Below, piece by piece: positions 7,546 through 15,562 of a stretch of DNA of 64,000 nucleotides (within the stretch, counting starts at the first letter, position 1; each line of letters begins with the position of its first letter). The stretch spans positions 1,822,001 to 1,886,000 of the forward strand of contig NZ_CP095376.1 of NCBI RefSeq assembly GCF_023008405.1, in the 5' to 3' direction. The notes below the pieces were generated by a model. The model was not told the DNA's origin and searched no databases. It saw only the letters and a program-made list of their open reading frames with translations. The stretch comes from Amycolatopsis sp. FBCC-B4732 (GTDB taxonomy: Bacteria; Actinomycetota; Actinomycetes; Mycobacteriales; Pseudonocardiaceae). The position numbers and the translations under genes were made by a program.

Positions 7546-9138
7546 ATGCCCGAGGAACCGACGTCGGGCCGGGACCGGATGGACGCGCTGCCGGCGGCCG
7601 TCCTCGCCTTTTCCGCCGGTCTGGAGCTCGAGACGACGCTGCGCCGGATCGTCACGGCCGCGGCCGGCCTGGTCGGCGCCCGGTACGGCGCGCTGGCCCT
7701 GCTCGACGAGGACGGCCGCACGACCGCGTTCGCCGTGACCGGCGTCGACGACGCCACGCGGGAGCGGCTGGGCCCGCCACCGGACGGCCACGGGCTGCTC
7801 GGCGAGCTGGTGACCGGCCGGGCCCCGGTACGCCTGGCCCGCCTCGGAACCGGTGGGTTCCCGCCGGCCCACCCGTCGATGCGCGCGTTCCTCGGCGTCC
7901 CGCTGCCGGTGCGGGGCGAGGTCCTCGGGCGGTTGTACCTCAGCCGCGAGCAGCCGTTCACCGCCGACGACGAACGAGCGACCGTGGCGCTGGCGGCGGC
8001 GGCCGGGATCGCGGTCGACAACGCGCGGCTCTACGAGGAGAGCCGGAGCAGGCAGCGGTGGCTGGAAGCCATCGGGGAGATCTCCGCCGAGCTCCTGGGC
8101 GGCACGGACGTCCGTGCGGTGCTGCACCTGATCGCGACCCGGGCCGCCGAGCTCACCGGCGCCGACGACGCGCTCATCGCGCTGCCCGAGTCGCCCGGTG
8201 GGGCATTGGTCGTCACGGTGTGCGCCGGCCCCGACGCCGACTTGCTGACCGGTCGCCGGATCCCGCTCGACGGGTCGACCTCGGGTGCGGTACTGCGCGA
8301 CCACGTGCCGCGCAGCGTGCCGAGCCTGGCGTTCGACCTGGCCGGCGGCCTCGGCGTGGACCTCGGGCCGGCGCTGGTGGTGCGGTTGCGGTCCGGCTCG
8401 CGGTCCGGCGCGGCGGTGCTCCTGGCGATCCGCGGCCGCGGCGCGGCGCGGTTCGACGAGCACGAGCTGCAGCTGGTGTCCGCCTTCGCCGACCAGGCCG
8501 CGCTGGCGCTGCGGGACGCCGAAAGCCAGGCCGCCCGCCGGGAGCTGGACGTCGTGGTGGACCGCGACCGGATCGCCCGCGACCTCCACGACCACGTCAT
8601 CCAGCGGTTGTTCGCGGTGGGCCTGGGGATCGAGGGCACCCGTCGCCGGTCCGGTTCGCCCGCGGTCACCAGCCGGCTCACCCAGCACATCGACCAGCTC
8701 CAGGACGTCATCGAGGAGATCCGCAGCGCGATCTTCGCCCTGCACGCGCAGCCGGGAGCCGGGCGGGGCCTGCGGGCCCGCCTGCAGAACGCGATCGCCG
8801 ACACGACCGCCGACTCCGCGATCCGCACGACGGTGCGGCTGTCGGGTGCGTTCGACCGGGTGCCCGCCGGTCTGGCCGAGCACGCGGAGGCCGTCGTCCG
8901 CGAAGCGGTCACCAACGTCCTGCGGCACGCGAGGGCGGCCGAACTGGCGGTCACCGTGTCCCTGGACGGCGCCCTGGTCGTCGAGGTATCGGACACGGGG
9001 ATCGGGATGCCGGAAGCCGTGGCCCGCAGCGGACTCCGCAACCTCGAGCAGCGCGCCGCGGAGGCGGGTGGATCGTTGCGGCTCGACCACCCGGCCGGAG
9101 GCGGAACCCGTCTGGTGTGGACGGTCCCCGTTCCCTGA
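7546..9138 (+). CDS. GAF-GAF histidine kinase, DevS/DosT-like
   Basis: A 530-residue soluble sensor kinase: GAF-A (about 15-165), GAF-B (about 175-325), a HisKA_3 dimerisation helix with DRIARDLHDHVIQRLFAVG (His348 in the DLHDHV box) and an HATPase domain (VVREAVTNVLRHARA, VEVSDTGIGMP, GLRNLEQRAAEAGG). His109 in AHPSMRAFLGVP matches, from memory, the region of GAF-A that carries the haem-ligating His of mycobacterial DosS/DosT, so O2/NO/CO sensing is plausible. ATG 7546 is chosen because the frame upstream has no protein-like sequence. The natural partner is the DevR-like regulator at 5870. Confidence 0.9.
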   Translation: MPEEPTSGRDRMDALPAAVLAFSAGLELETTLRRIVTAAAGLVGARYGALALLDEDGRTTAFAVTGVDDATRERLGPPPDGHGLLGELVTGRAPVRLARLGTGGFPPAHPSMRAFLGVPLPVRGEVLGRLYLSREQPFTADDERATVALAAAAGIAVDNARLYEESRSRQRWLEAIGEISAELLGGTDVRAVLHLIATRAAELTGADDALIALPESPGGALVVTVCAGPDADLLTGRRIPLDGSTSGAVLRDHVPRSVPSLAFDLAGGLGVDLGPALVVRLRSGSRSGAAVLLAIRGRGAARFDEHELQLVSAFADQAALALRDAESQAARRELDVVVDRDRIARDLHDHVIQRLFAVGLGIEGTRRRSGSPAVTSRLTQHIDQLQDVIEEIRSAIFALHAQPGAGRGLRARLQNAIADTTADSAIRTTVRLSGAFDRVPAGLAEHAEAVVREAVTNVLRHARAAELAVTVSLDGALVVEVSDTGIGMPEAVARSGLRNLEQRAAEAGGSLRLDHPAGGGTRLVWTVPVP

Positions 9139-9278
9139 CGCCGGGCGACCCTGCGGACGTCACCGACCGGGTGGTCCTGCGTGACCCGTTCGGCACCAGC
9201 ATCCGGTTCAACCAGCCACTGTCCGGTTCCCGAGCAAGCCGTCCGTTGTGGACGACTTGCACAGATCGGGTACCCGGG

Positions 9279-9830
9279 TCAGCCGGGGCGCAGCCGGTCG
9301 CGCAGACCGGCCGCGAGCCCGGCGACGGTCAGCAGATCGACCAGCCCACCGCCGTGCTCGACCAGCCGCGGCCGGCGTGCGCCGCTCAGCCGGAAGCGGA
9401 GGTGGACCCGGGTGGTGCCGCCGCCGTCGTCCGTGAGGCGGATCGCCCAGCTGATTTCGAGGTGGCCGCGGGTGGAGCGGTGGACCAGGGTGTGGGGCGG
9501 GTCGTGGGTGACGATCTCGAAGGTCGCGTCGCGGCCGCCCCAGTCGTCGATCACGTCGCCCGGGCTCAGGTGCTGCAGCGCGGGGTCGAGCCGGCGCAGG
9601 GCGCGGCGGCGCCGGGGAAGGAGCGCCTCGATCCCGGTGGGCAGGTACCAGCCCGCGCGGTTCTTGCCGAGCTGGGCGAACCAGGGCCAGACCCGCTCGG
9701 GCGGCGCGTCCAGGGTGAACCCGCGGTCCATCACGACGTCCGGGTGGGGGACGAGGTCGTCGCCGGGCACAGCGGCGGCGACCTCGTCCGCGCGGGGTGC
9801 CACTCCGAAGCCGATCACACTGACCACCAC
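9279..9830 (-). CDS. SRPBCC (START-like) domain protein
   Basis: A 183-residue protein whose centre (about residues 32-150) reads as a SRPBCC helix-grip fold: RGFTLDAPPERVWPWFAQLG, then RAGWYLPTGIEALL and repeated strands ending TRVHLRFRLSG. The GKNRAGWY phrase is typical of a common actinobacterial subgroup with no defined ligand. The start is GTG or an internal codon; the gene is divergent from a MarR regulator, with a GTATC-type element in the 56-bp shared region, so it is probably a target of that regulator. Confidence 0.75.
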   Translation of the reverse strand: MVVSVIGFGVAPRADEVAAAVPGDDLVPHPDVVMDRGFTLDAPPERVWPWFAQLGKNRAGWYLPTGIEALLPRRRRALRRLDPALQHLSPGDVIDDWGGRDATFEIVTHDPPHTLVHRSTRGHLEISWAIRLTDDGGGTTRVHLRFRLSGARRPRLVEHGGGLVDLLTVAGLAAGLRDRLRPG

Positions 9831-9836
9831 CGTTCC

Positions 9837-9850
9837 GTATCGAATGAAAC
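9837..9850. promoter_or_regulatory. putative MarR operator, imperfect GTATC-N4-GATAC
   Basis: GTATCGAATGAAAC lies between the divergent SRPBCC and MarR genes and differs at one base from GTATC-N4-GATAC. A further GTATC half follows at 9852-9856. Perfect copies occur at 11041-11054 and 14320-14333, all next to genes controlled by or encoding the two paralogous MarR proteins. The TAGGGT at 9875-9880 sits about seven bases before the MarR ATG, so that mRNA may be leaderless. Confidence 0.6.
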
Positions 9851-9886
9851 CGTATCACTTGACGCCCTTTGGGGTAGGGTGCTCGC

Positions 9887-10357
9887 ATGACCGGTAAGCC
9901 CAGGATCCGCGCCACCGACCGCCCGGGGGACGTGTCCCCCTTCGCATTGGGACTGCTGCTGCGCCGGGCGCACGCCCGGGCGGCGGGGGCGATGGCTGCC
10001 GCTATGCGCCCGCACGGGTTGGAGCTGAGGCACTTCGCCGTGTTGATCGTCCTCGCCGACCGCGGGCCGACGATGCAGCGGGACTTGGTCGAGGCGACGG
10101 GTTCGGACAAGGCCGGGGTCATGCGGGTCGTCGACGACCTGGAAGCGAAGGGGTTCGCGGTCCGCAACACCGTGCCGGGTGACCGGCGGGTGCGCGAGAT
10201 CGAGATCACCCCGGCCGGCCTGAAGGCGTTCGACGCCGCACACGAGGAGGCGCTCACCCCGGCCCGGGAATTGGTCTCGCATCTGGGCGCCGGCGAGCCG
10301 GCGAAGCTGATGGACCTGCTGACCAGGTTCACCTATCCGCCCGTCGACGAGGCGTAG
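9887..10357 (+). CDS. MarR-family transcriptional regulator (paralogue A)
   Basis: A 156-residue winged-helix repressor: dimerisation helices at both ends, the recognition region around 55-90 (MQRDLVEATGSDKAGVMRVVDDLEAKG) and the wing PGDRRVREIEITPAG. It is a clear paralogue of the MarR protein at 13848-14309: both share the N-terminal DxPGDxSPFALGLLLRRAH block and the GSDK helix. MarR proteins commonly respond to phenolics, quinones or oxidants. The ATG follows a TAGGGT -10-like box by six bases, suggesting a leaderless start. It faces the WrbA-like gene tail to tail. Confidence 0.92.
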   Translation: MTGKPRIRATDRPGDVSPFALGLLLRRAHARAAGAMAAAMRPHGLELRHFAVLIVLADRGPTMQRDLVEATGSDKAGVMRVVDDLEAKGFAVRNTVPGDRRVREIEITPAGLKAFDAAHEEALTPARELVSHLGAGEPAKLMDLLTRFTYPPVDEA

Positions 10358-10362
10358 GCCGG

Positions 10363-10989
10363 TCATGCCGCGGCGAGTCCGTGCTTGAGGGCGGCGGCCA
10401 TCGTCGCGACCCGGTGACCTTGCGAGCGTGCCGCCGTCGATGCCGTGTCGTCGACGGCGATCGAGCCGTCGTCGCCGGTGACGTGGCTTGCCCCATAAGG
10501 GTTTCCGCCGGAGTCGTCGTGGTGGTCCTTGTACCCGGGCGGGACGATGACGCCGCCGAAGTGATACGCGGAGTTGTACAGCGCCAACAGCGTCGATTCC
10601 TGGCCCCCGTGCGCGGACGCCGTCGAGGTGAATCCACTGTAGACCTTGTCCGCGAGCAGATCCCGCGTCCAGAGCCCGGACAGGGTGTCGAGGAACTGCT
10701 TGAGCTGGCTCGCGACGTTCCCGAACCGCGCCGGGGTGCCGAACACGATCGCGTCGGCCCAGAGCAGGTCGTCGTGCGTGGCCACCGGGATGTGCCCGGT
10801 GCCGGCCAGGTGCTCGACCCAGGCGCCGTTGCGGGCGATCGCCTGGACGGGCACGATCTCCTCGACGCGCCGTAGCCGCACCTCCGCCCCGGCGTCGGCG
10901 GCGCCGGCGCGCACGGCGTCGGCGAGGGTGAAGATCGTGCCGGTCGCGGAGTAGTAGACGACGGCGACGTGACAGGTCGGCTCGGGCAT
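10363..10989 (-). CDS. flavodoxin-fold NAD(P)H:quinone oxidoreductase, WrbA-like
   Basis: A 208-residue protein of the WrbA family. It opens with the FMN phosphate loop VAVVYYSATGTIFTLAD, has the family's FGTPARFGNVASQLKQFLD segment and GGVIVPPGYKD near residue 140. WrbA enzymes carry out two-electron reduction of quinones and protect against redox cycling. ATG 10989 is preferred over 11016 because GAGGAG lies eight bases before it. Upstream are an inverted repeat (11013-11038) and the perfect GTATC-N4-GATAC site, so MarR control is likely. It shares that region with a divergent methyltransferase gene. Confidence 0.88.
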   Translation of the reverse strand: MPEPTCHVAVVYYSATGTIFTLADAVRAGAADAGAEVRLRRVEEIVPVQAIARNGAWVEHLAGTGHIPVATHDDLLWADAIVFGTPARFGNVASQLKQFLDTLSGLWTRDLLADKVYSGFTSTASAHGGQESTLLALYNSAYHFGGVIVPPGYKDHHDDSGGNPYGASHVTGDDGSIAVDDTASTAARSQGHRVATMAAALKHGLAAA

Positions 10990-11012
10990 GACCGCATCTC
11001 CTCGGTGATTCA

Positions 11013-11038
11013 TCACTCGGTGAATCCTTCACGAGTGA
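11013..11038. promoter_or_regulatory. TCACTC/GAGTGA inverted repeat before the WrbA-like gene
   Basis: TCACTCGGTGA at 11013-11023 faces TCACGAGTGA at 11029-11038, an inverted repeat with one bulged base, 24 bp before the WrbA-like start. It is distinct from the GTATC-type operator next to it and may bind a second regulator or be part of the promoter. Confidence 0.35.
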
Positions 11039-11040
11039 AC

Positions 11041-11054
11041 GTATCACATGATAC
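11041..11054. promoter_or_regulatory. putative MarR operator, perfect GTATC-N4-GATAC
   Basis: GTATCACATGATAC is a perfect GTATCA/TGATAC inverted repeat in the region shared by the divergent WrbA-like and methyltransferase genes. AT content is unusual for this genome, which strengthens the case for a protein-binding site. Confidence 0.7.
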
Positions 11055-11095
11055 CGTCGCGAACGCAACCAAATAACTGCGTCGAGAGGAGGCGT

Positions 11096-11902
11096 ATGGA
11101 CCTGGACGGGATCGACGCGATCGGGCGGACCGCGTTCGAGGTGGCGCTGCTGCGCGCGGCCGAGGACCGCCGTCCGGACCGGCTGGCCGCCGATCCGTGC
11201 GCGCGGCTGTTCCTGGAGGCCGCCGGGATCACCGAACAGAAGCGGGACTTCGCCGCGCTGATGGGACCGCAGGTCGCCGTGCGGACGCGGTTCCTCGACG
11301 ACGCCCTGCTGTCCGGCGGAGTTCGGCAGGTCGTGCTCGTGGCGTCCGGAATGGACGGACGTCCGTGACGGCTCGGCTGGCCCGACGGCACCGAGGTCTT
11401 CGAGATCGACCAAGCCCCGGTGCTCCGGTTCAAGGACGCCGCGGCGGCGTCCTTTACGGCCCGCTGTGTCCGGCGTCCCGTGGTCGCCGACCTGCGTTCG
11501 GACTGGGCCGGGCCGTTGCGGGCGGCCGGGTTCCGGCCCGGCCGGCCCACGGCGTGGCTGACCAAGGGCCTGCTCTACGCACTGGACGAGGCTGCCGCGG
11601 ACGGGCTGCTGGCGGCCATCACCGGGCTCAGTGCGGCGGGCAGCACGCTCGCGTTCGACCACCTCGAGACCAGTGAACCCCTACGCGTGGCGATCGGTCC
11701 CGACCTGGCCCGGTTGTGGCGGTCGGGGCCGGTCGATCCGGCGCGATGGCTGACCCGGCACGGCTGGGAACCGGACATCAGCGAACTCGCCGACGTCGCC
11801 GCGAAGTACGGGCGGCGGATCCACCCGGCCTACGACCCGGCGGCCGGTGGCACAGCACGAGCGTGGCTGGGCCAGGCCGTGTTACTCGGACAAGAAAGGT
11901 GA
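11096..11902 (+). pseudogene. class I SAM-dependent methyltransferase interrupted by one in-frame TGA
   Basis: From ATG 11096 (GAGAGGAGG site at 11084-11092) the frame reads GRTAFEVALLRAAED, then VVLVASGMDGRP and meets TGA at 11366-11368, codon 91. The same frame continues at once with RLGWPDGTEVFEIDQ and runs to the stop at 11902 with AWLTKGLLYALDEAAADGLL and FDHLE. Together they make one 268-codon protein of the leucine-carboxymethyltransferase-like family (TIGR00027 type), whose usual motif is GMDxRAYRLxWPDG. Only one codon is wrong, and TGG to TGA would explain it. It is either a very recent nonsense mutation, a base-call error, or readthrough. Seven bases separate it from the Rid gene. 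Confidence 0.8.
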
Positions 11903-11909
11903 TCGGCCC

Positions 11910-12299
11910 ATGAGCACCACGAAGTTCGTCACCCACCCCGACGGCGTGCACCAGCCGCCGGGCAACGCGTTCTCGCACGCGGTCGTCGCAGGTGGCCTGG
12001 TGCACACCTCGGGCCAGGTCGGCATCAACCCCGACGGTTTGCTGCTGGACGGTTTCGAGGGCCAGGCGCAGCAGGCGTTCGAGAACCTGAAGGTGGTGCT
12101 CGGCGCGTGCGGCGCCGGGCTGGCCGACGTGGTCAAGGTGAACGTCCTGGTCGCCGAGACCGCCGATGTCCGCAAGTACCTCCCGATCGCGGCCAGGTAC
12201 CTCGCCGACCGCCCGGCGAGCACCCTGCACGCGGTGAAGGCCTTTGCCATGCCGGGGCTGCTGTTCGAGGTGGACGCGGTCGCGGTACTGCCGCGCTGA
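11910..12299 (+). CDS. RidA-family (YjgF/YER057c/UK114) protein
   Basis: A 129-residue single-domain Rid protein: GGLVHTSGQVGINPDG near the start, AQQAFENLKVVLGACGAGLADVVKV in the middle and LLFEVDAVAVL at the end. Rid proteins hydrolyse reactive enamine/imine intermediates or act in related deaminations; whether this is true RidA or another Rid subgroup cannot be decided here, since the active-site Arg region (usually YPRxxxP or similar) is diverged (DRPASTLHAVKAFAMP). ATG 11910 follows AAGAAAGG. Seven bases after the methyltransferase frame, so co-transcribed and probably MarR-controlled. Confidence 0.88.
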   Translation: MSTTKFVTHPDGVHQPPGNAFSHAVVAGGLVHTSGQVGINPDGLLLDGFEGQAQQAFENLKVVLGACGAGLADVVKVNVLVAETADVRKYLPIAARYLADRPASTLHAVKAFAMPGLLFEVDAVAVLPR

Positions 12300-12302
12300 G
12301 AG

Positions 12303-12331
12303 GCGGTTCCGGGGAACCTCCCCGGAACCGC
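12303..12331. terminator. bidirectional terminator hairpin
   Basis: GCGGTTCCGGGG (12303-12314) and CCCCGGAACCGC (12320-12331) form a perfect 12-bp stem with a five-base loop, exactly between the convergent Rid and monooxygenase-fold genes. Confidence 0.85.
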
Positions 12332-12631
12332 TCACTTCGCCGGCACGTGCGTCGACGACACCGTGAACTGCTGCACCACCGGCCGGGCGATCGCCCACGC
12401 GGGCGCCATCCGCTCCCGCGTCGCCGGATCTTCCATCATCGTGCGGACGGCCGCCGCGCCGGTCCACCGGGCGTGGTTGACGACCGTGGTGCCGTCGGGG
12501 GTGGCCAGCAGGTCTGCCGTCACGAAGCCGGGCTGGTGGCGCAGCACCTCCTCGGCATTGGCGCGCAACAGGTCCAGGAGTTCTCGCTGTTTTCCGGGCG
12601 GGACCGTGAAGGTCGAGATCACCACGAGCAC
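12332..12631 (-). CDS. antibiotic biosynthesis monooxygenase (ABM)-domain protein
   Basis: A 99-residue ferredoxin-like alpha/beta barrel of the ABM superfamily: VVISTFTVPPGKQRELLDLLRANAEEVLRHQPGFVTADLL, then a conserved NHARW. Members act as small cofactor-less quinol monooxygenases or as stress proteins. It lies nine bases downstream of the FAD monooxygenase on the same strand, so the two are probably one transcript whose products act on related aromatic or quinone substrates. Confidence 0.82.
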   Translation of the reverse strand: MLVVISTFTVPPGKQRELLDLLRANAEEVLRHQPGFVTADLLATPDGTTVVNHARWTGAAAVRTMMEDPATRERMAPAWAIARPVVQQFTVSSTHVPAK

Positions 12632-12640
12632 GTCTGCTCC

Positions 12641-13822
12641 TCAGCTGACCGGGAACATGCGCTGCTTGACCGGCGGCAGCGCTTCGGCGAGGCGCAGTAC
12701 CGTCCGGAAGGCGTGCCGCGGCAGCCGGGACGTCGTCGCCGCGCCGCGGGCGTTGCGGGTGGACAGCGCCAGCGCCGCGTTGGCGTAACCGCGCATTTCG
12801 TCTTCGTAGCCCGGCACACCGCCGTCGCCGGCCAGGTGCCGGCGCAGCGTGCCGGCGTCGCGCAACGCCGTGTTGGCGCCGATCCCGGCCATCGGGGTCA
12901 TGGTGTGGATCGCGTCGCCCAGCAGGGTGACGGCCGTCGGTGCCCACCGCGGCAGCTCCGGCATGGTCTTGAGCGGGATTGCCGCGACGGTCGCCGGATC
13001 GGTCTCGGCGATGATCCGCCGGAGCGGGGGCGCCCAGGTGGCGGTCCGGTCCCGGACCAGCTCGAGCAGGTCGGTGCTGCCGAGGTCGCCCGGGTAGGTC
13101 GAGCGGTCCGCGGCCCACGCCCACACCACGTACCGCGTCTCGGCGCCGGCGTCCCAGGTGGACAGGAACATCCAGCCGGGCCGGGCGGGCACCACGTTGT
13201 TGACGGCGCCGTCGATGAGCATCGCCGGCAACGCGCTTGCGAGCTCGGGAGTCAGCCGGACGCGGCCGGCGACGTTGACGATGCCCAGGTCCTGACGTCG
13301 GAGGTCAGGCAGCCGCTGCTCGCGGAGGCGGGAGTTCGCGCCGTCGGCGCCGACGAGCAGGTCCGCGTCGATCGCGCGGCCGTCGGCGCTGTACACGCGG
13401 ACGCCGTCGCCGGTGTACTCGAAGCGGTCGAACGAGGTGCCCCAGCGGATCACGTCGTCGCAGCCGAGGAGCAGGGCGTCGCGCAGCGCGTCACGGTTCA
13501 CCGCCCGCCGGCGCGTGACGGGATCGGTGTTGGCCGGGGTGCCGGTGTGGTCGCGCTCGGCGAGCACCCGCAGGTCTTGGTCGTGGAAGCGGACGATGTC
13601 CGGCGCCGGGGCCGACGTCTCGATCAGCCGCGCCCAGTTCTCTCCGGGGAGACAGGCGTGCAGGGCGCGCAGGCCGTCGGCGTTGAGGTGGATGCCGTAG
13701 CCGGCGGGCCGGGAGTCCCGGGTCGGGTGGCGTTCGAGTACGACGACGTCCACGCCGTCGCGGCACAGTCCGTGGGCCAGGCACAGGCCGCCGAGCCCGG
13801 CGCCGGCGATGACGACTCGCAT
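12641..13822 (-). CDS. FAD-dependent aromatic monooxygenase-like oxidoreductase
   Basis: A 393-residue class A flavoprotein monooxygenase-fold protein. It has the FAD GxGxxG site in VVIAGAGLGGLCLAHGL (residues 3-19), Glu-Arg ending the second strand (VVLERHP), the DLLVGADGANSRLRE segment near 160 and the GDAIHTMTPMAGIGANTAL motif near 300. Related enzymes hydroxylate aromatic or polyketide substrates using NAD(P)H. Its closest neighbours are an ABM-fold protein downstream and a MarR repressor immediately upstream (25 bp), so it looks like a MarR-controlled detoxification or tailoring unit. Substrate unknown. Confidence 0.88.
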   Translation of the reverse strand: MRVVIAGAGLGGLCLAHGLCRDGVDVVVLERHPTRDSRPAGYGIHLNADGLRALHACLPGENWARLIETSAPAPDIVRFHDQDLRVLAERDHTGTPANTDPVTRRRAVNRDALRDALLLGCDDVIRWGTSFDRFEYTGDGVRVYSADGRAIDADLLVGADGANSRLREQRLPDLRRQDLGIVNVAGRVRLTPELASALPAMLIDGAVNNVVPARPGWMFLSTWDAGAETRYVVWAWAADRSTYPGDLGSTDLLELVRDRTATWAPPLRRIIAETDPATVAAIPLKTMPELPRWAPTAVTLLGDAIHTMTPMAGIGANTALRDAGTLRRHLAGDGGVPGYEDEMRGYANAALALSTRNARGAATTSRLPRHAFRTVLRLAEALPPVKQRMFPVS

Positions 13823-13847
13823 GAAGGTTCTCCCAATCGGTGGTGGA

Positions 13848-14309
13848 TCAGGCTTCGCCGGGAAAGGCGAGCCGGGTGAGCAGGTCCAGGAGGAGCCGGA
13901 CGTCGCCGAGGCCTTCGCGCAGGTGCGCGGCGACGGGCTCGGCGTGCCGGTGGGCGGTGTCGAACACGGCTGTGCCGGCGGGGGTCGGGGTGATCGTGTG
14001 CACCCGCCGGTCGCCGGGTCGCGGGTCGCGGGTGACGAGCCCGGCGCGCTCGAGGTCGTCGACGACGCGGACCATCGTGGTCTTGTCGCTGCCGACGGCG
14101 CCGACCAGCGCCCGCTGGCTCATCGGCCCACTGCGGTGGAGCGCGACGAGCACGATGAAGTGCCGGAACTCCAGCTCCAGCGGCCGCAGGACGCCCAGCA
14201 GCTCCGCGGCGACGCGGTCGTGGGCGCGCCGCAGCAGCAGGCCGAGGGCGAACGGGGATTCGTCGCCCGGTCCGTCCGTCGCTCTCGCCGTGCCCAGCCG
14301 CATCGTCAT
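13848..14309 (-). CDS. MarR-family transcriptional regulator (paralogue B)
   Basis: A 153-residue MarR protein. Residues 10-30 (GPGDESPFALGLLLRRAH), the recognition segment SQRALVGAVGSDKTTMVRVVDD and the wing PGDRRVHTITPTPAG match the MarR protein at 9887-10357 along their length. The ATG at 14309 is chosen: eleven bases upstream is a perfect GTATC-N4-GATAC site, so autorepression is likely, and longer in-frame extensions run through that site. It heads the leftward transcript that includes the FAD monooxygenase and ABM protein. Confidence 0.92.
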   Translation of the reverse strand: MTMRLGTARATDGPGDESPFALGLLLRRAHDRVAAELLGVLRPLELEFRHFIVLVALHRSGPMSQRALVGAVGSDKTTMVRVVDDLERAGLVTRDPRPGDRRVHTITPTPAGTAVFDTAHRHAEPVAAHLREGLGDVRLLLDLLTRLAFPGEA

Positions 14310-14319
14310 GACCGAGAAC

Positions 14320-14333
14320 GTATCAGTCGATAC
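14320..14333. promoter_or_regulatory. putative MarR operator, perfect GTATC-N4-GATAC
   Basis: GTATCAGTCGATAC stands eleven bases before the start of MarR paralogue B and 41 bp before the divergent membrane-protein gene. It is the third member of the GTATC-N4-GATAC set in this window. Confidence 0.7.
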
Positions 14334-14373
14334 AACCTTGTGCAAGAAAGTTTCATGTGAGACGTTCTCTGGT

Positions 14374-14985
14374 GTGAACACGAACCACGAAGTCCGCGTC
14401 CCGTCCGAACCCGCGGCCCCGCCGCGCAAGAACCGCTGGGAGACCGCCGTGGTGACCGCCGCGCCGACGGTGGCGTTCGTGGCCGCCAACGCCGTCGGCG
14501 ATCTCACCGCAGGCCTCGTGACCGCCGCGGGCACCGCGATCGCCGCGTTCGGCTGGCGGCTGTATCGGCGTCAGCCGCTGCGCCAGGCCGCGCTGGGCTT
14601 GCTGCTGGTCGCGGCGTGCGCGGTGGTGGCCGCCGTCACCGGTGAGGCGCGCGGGTTCTTCCTCATCCCCGCGCTGATTCCGTTCGCGGTCATCGCCGTC
14701 TGCCTGACGACCGTCCTCATCGGACGCCCACTGACCGGCCTCATCCTCAACCGCGTCGCCGGCGGCCCCGCCGACTGGCGGTCGGTGCCCCGGCTGCGGC
14801 GGATCCACACGGTCTCGACGCTCACCTGCGCGGCGGTCAACGTCGTCAACGGTGCGCTCCAGGTGAGCTTCTACCGGGGCAACCAGCCCCTGGTCCTGGG
14901 CGCGGTGCACATCGCGACGGGCCCGGTGTTCGCCGTCATCGTGGCGGTGACGATCGCCTGCGTCCGCCGCGCCCGGCGTCCCTGA
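14374..14985 (+). CDS. DUF3159-like integral membrane protein
   Basis: A 203-residue membrane protein starting at GTG 14374. Five or six hydrophobic segments can be seen: about 25-45, 50-65, 72-90, 92-115 and 150-195, with the conserved loop RNRVAGGPADWRSVPRLRRIH-like stretch near residue 130. It resembles the DUF3159 group of actinobacterial membrane proteins, for which no activity is known. The divergent position opposite MarR paralogue B and the shared operator suggest MarR control. Confidence 0.7.
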   Translation: MNTNHEVRVPSEPAAPPRKNRWETAVVTAAPTVAFVAANAVGDLTAGLVTAAGTAIAAFGWRLYRRQPLRQAALGLLLVAACAVVAAVTGEARGFFLIPALIPFAVIAVCLTTVLIGRPLTGLILNRVAGGPADWRSVPRLRRIHTVSTLTCAAVNVVNGALQVSFYRGNQPLVLGAVHIATGPVFAVIVAVTIACVRRARRP

Positions 14986-15562
<577 letters not shown>

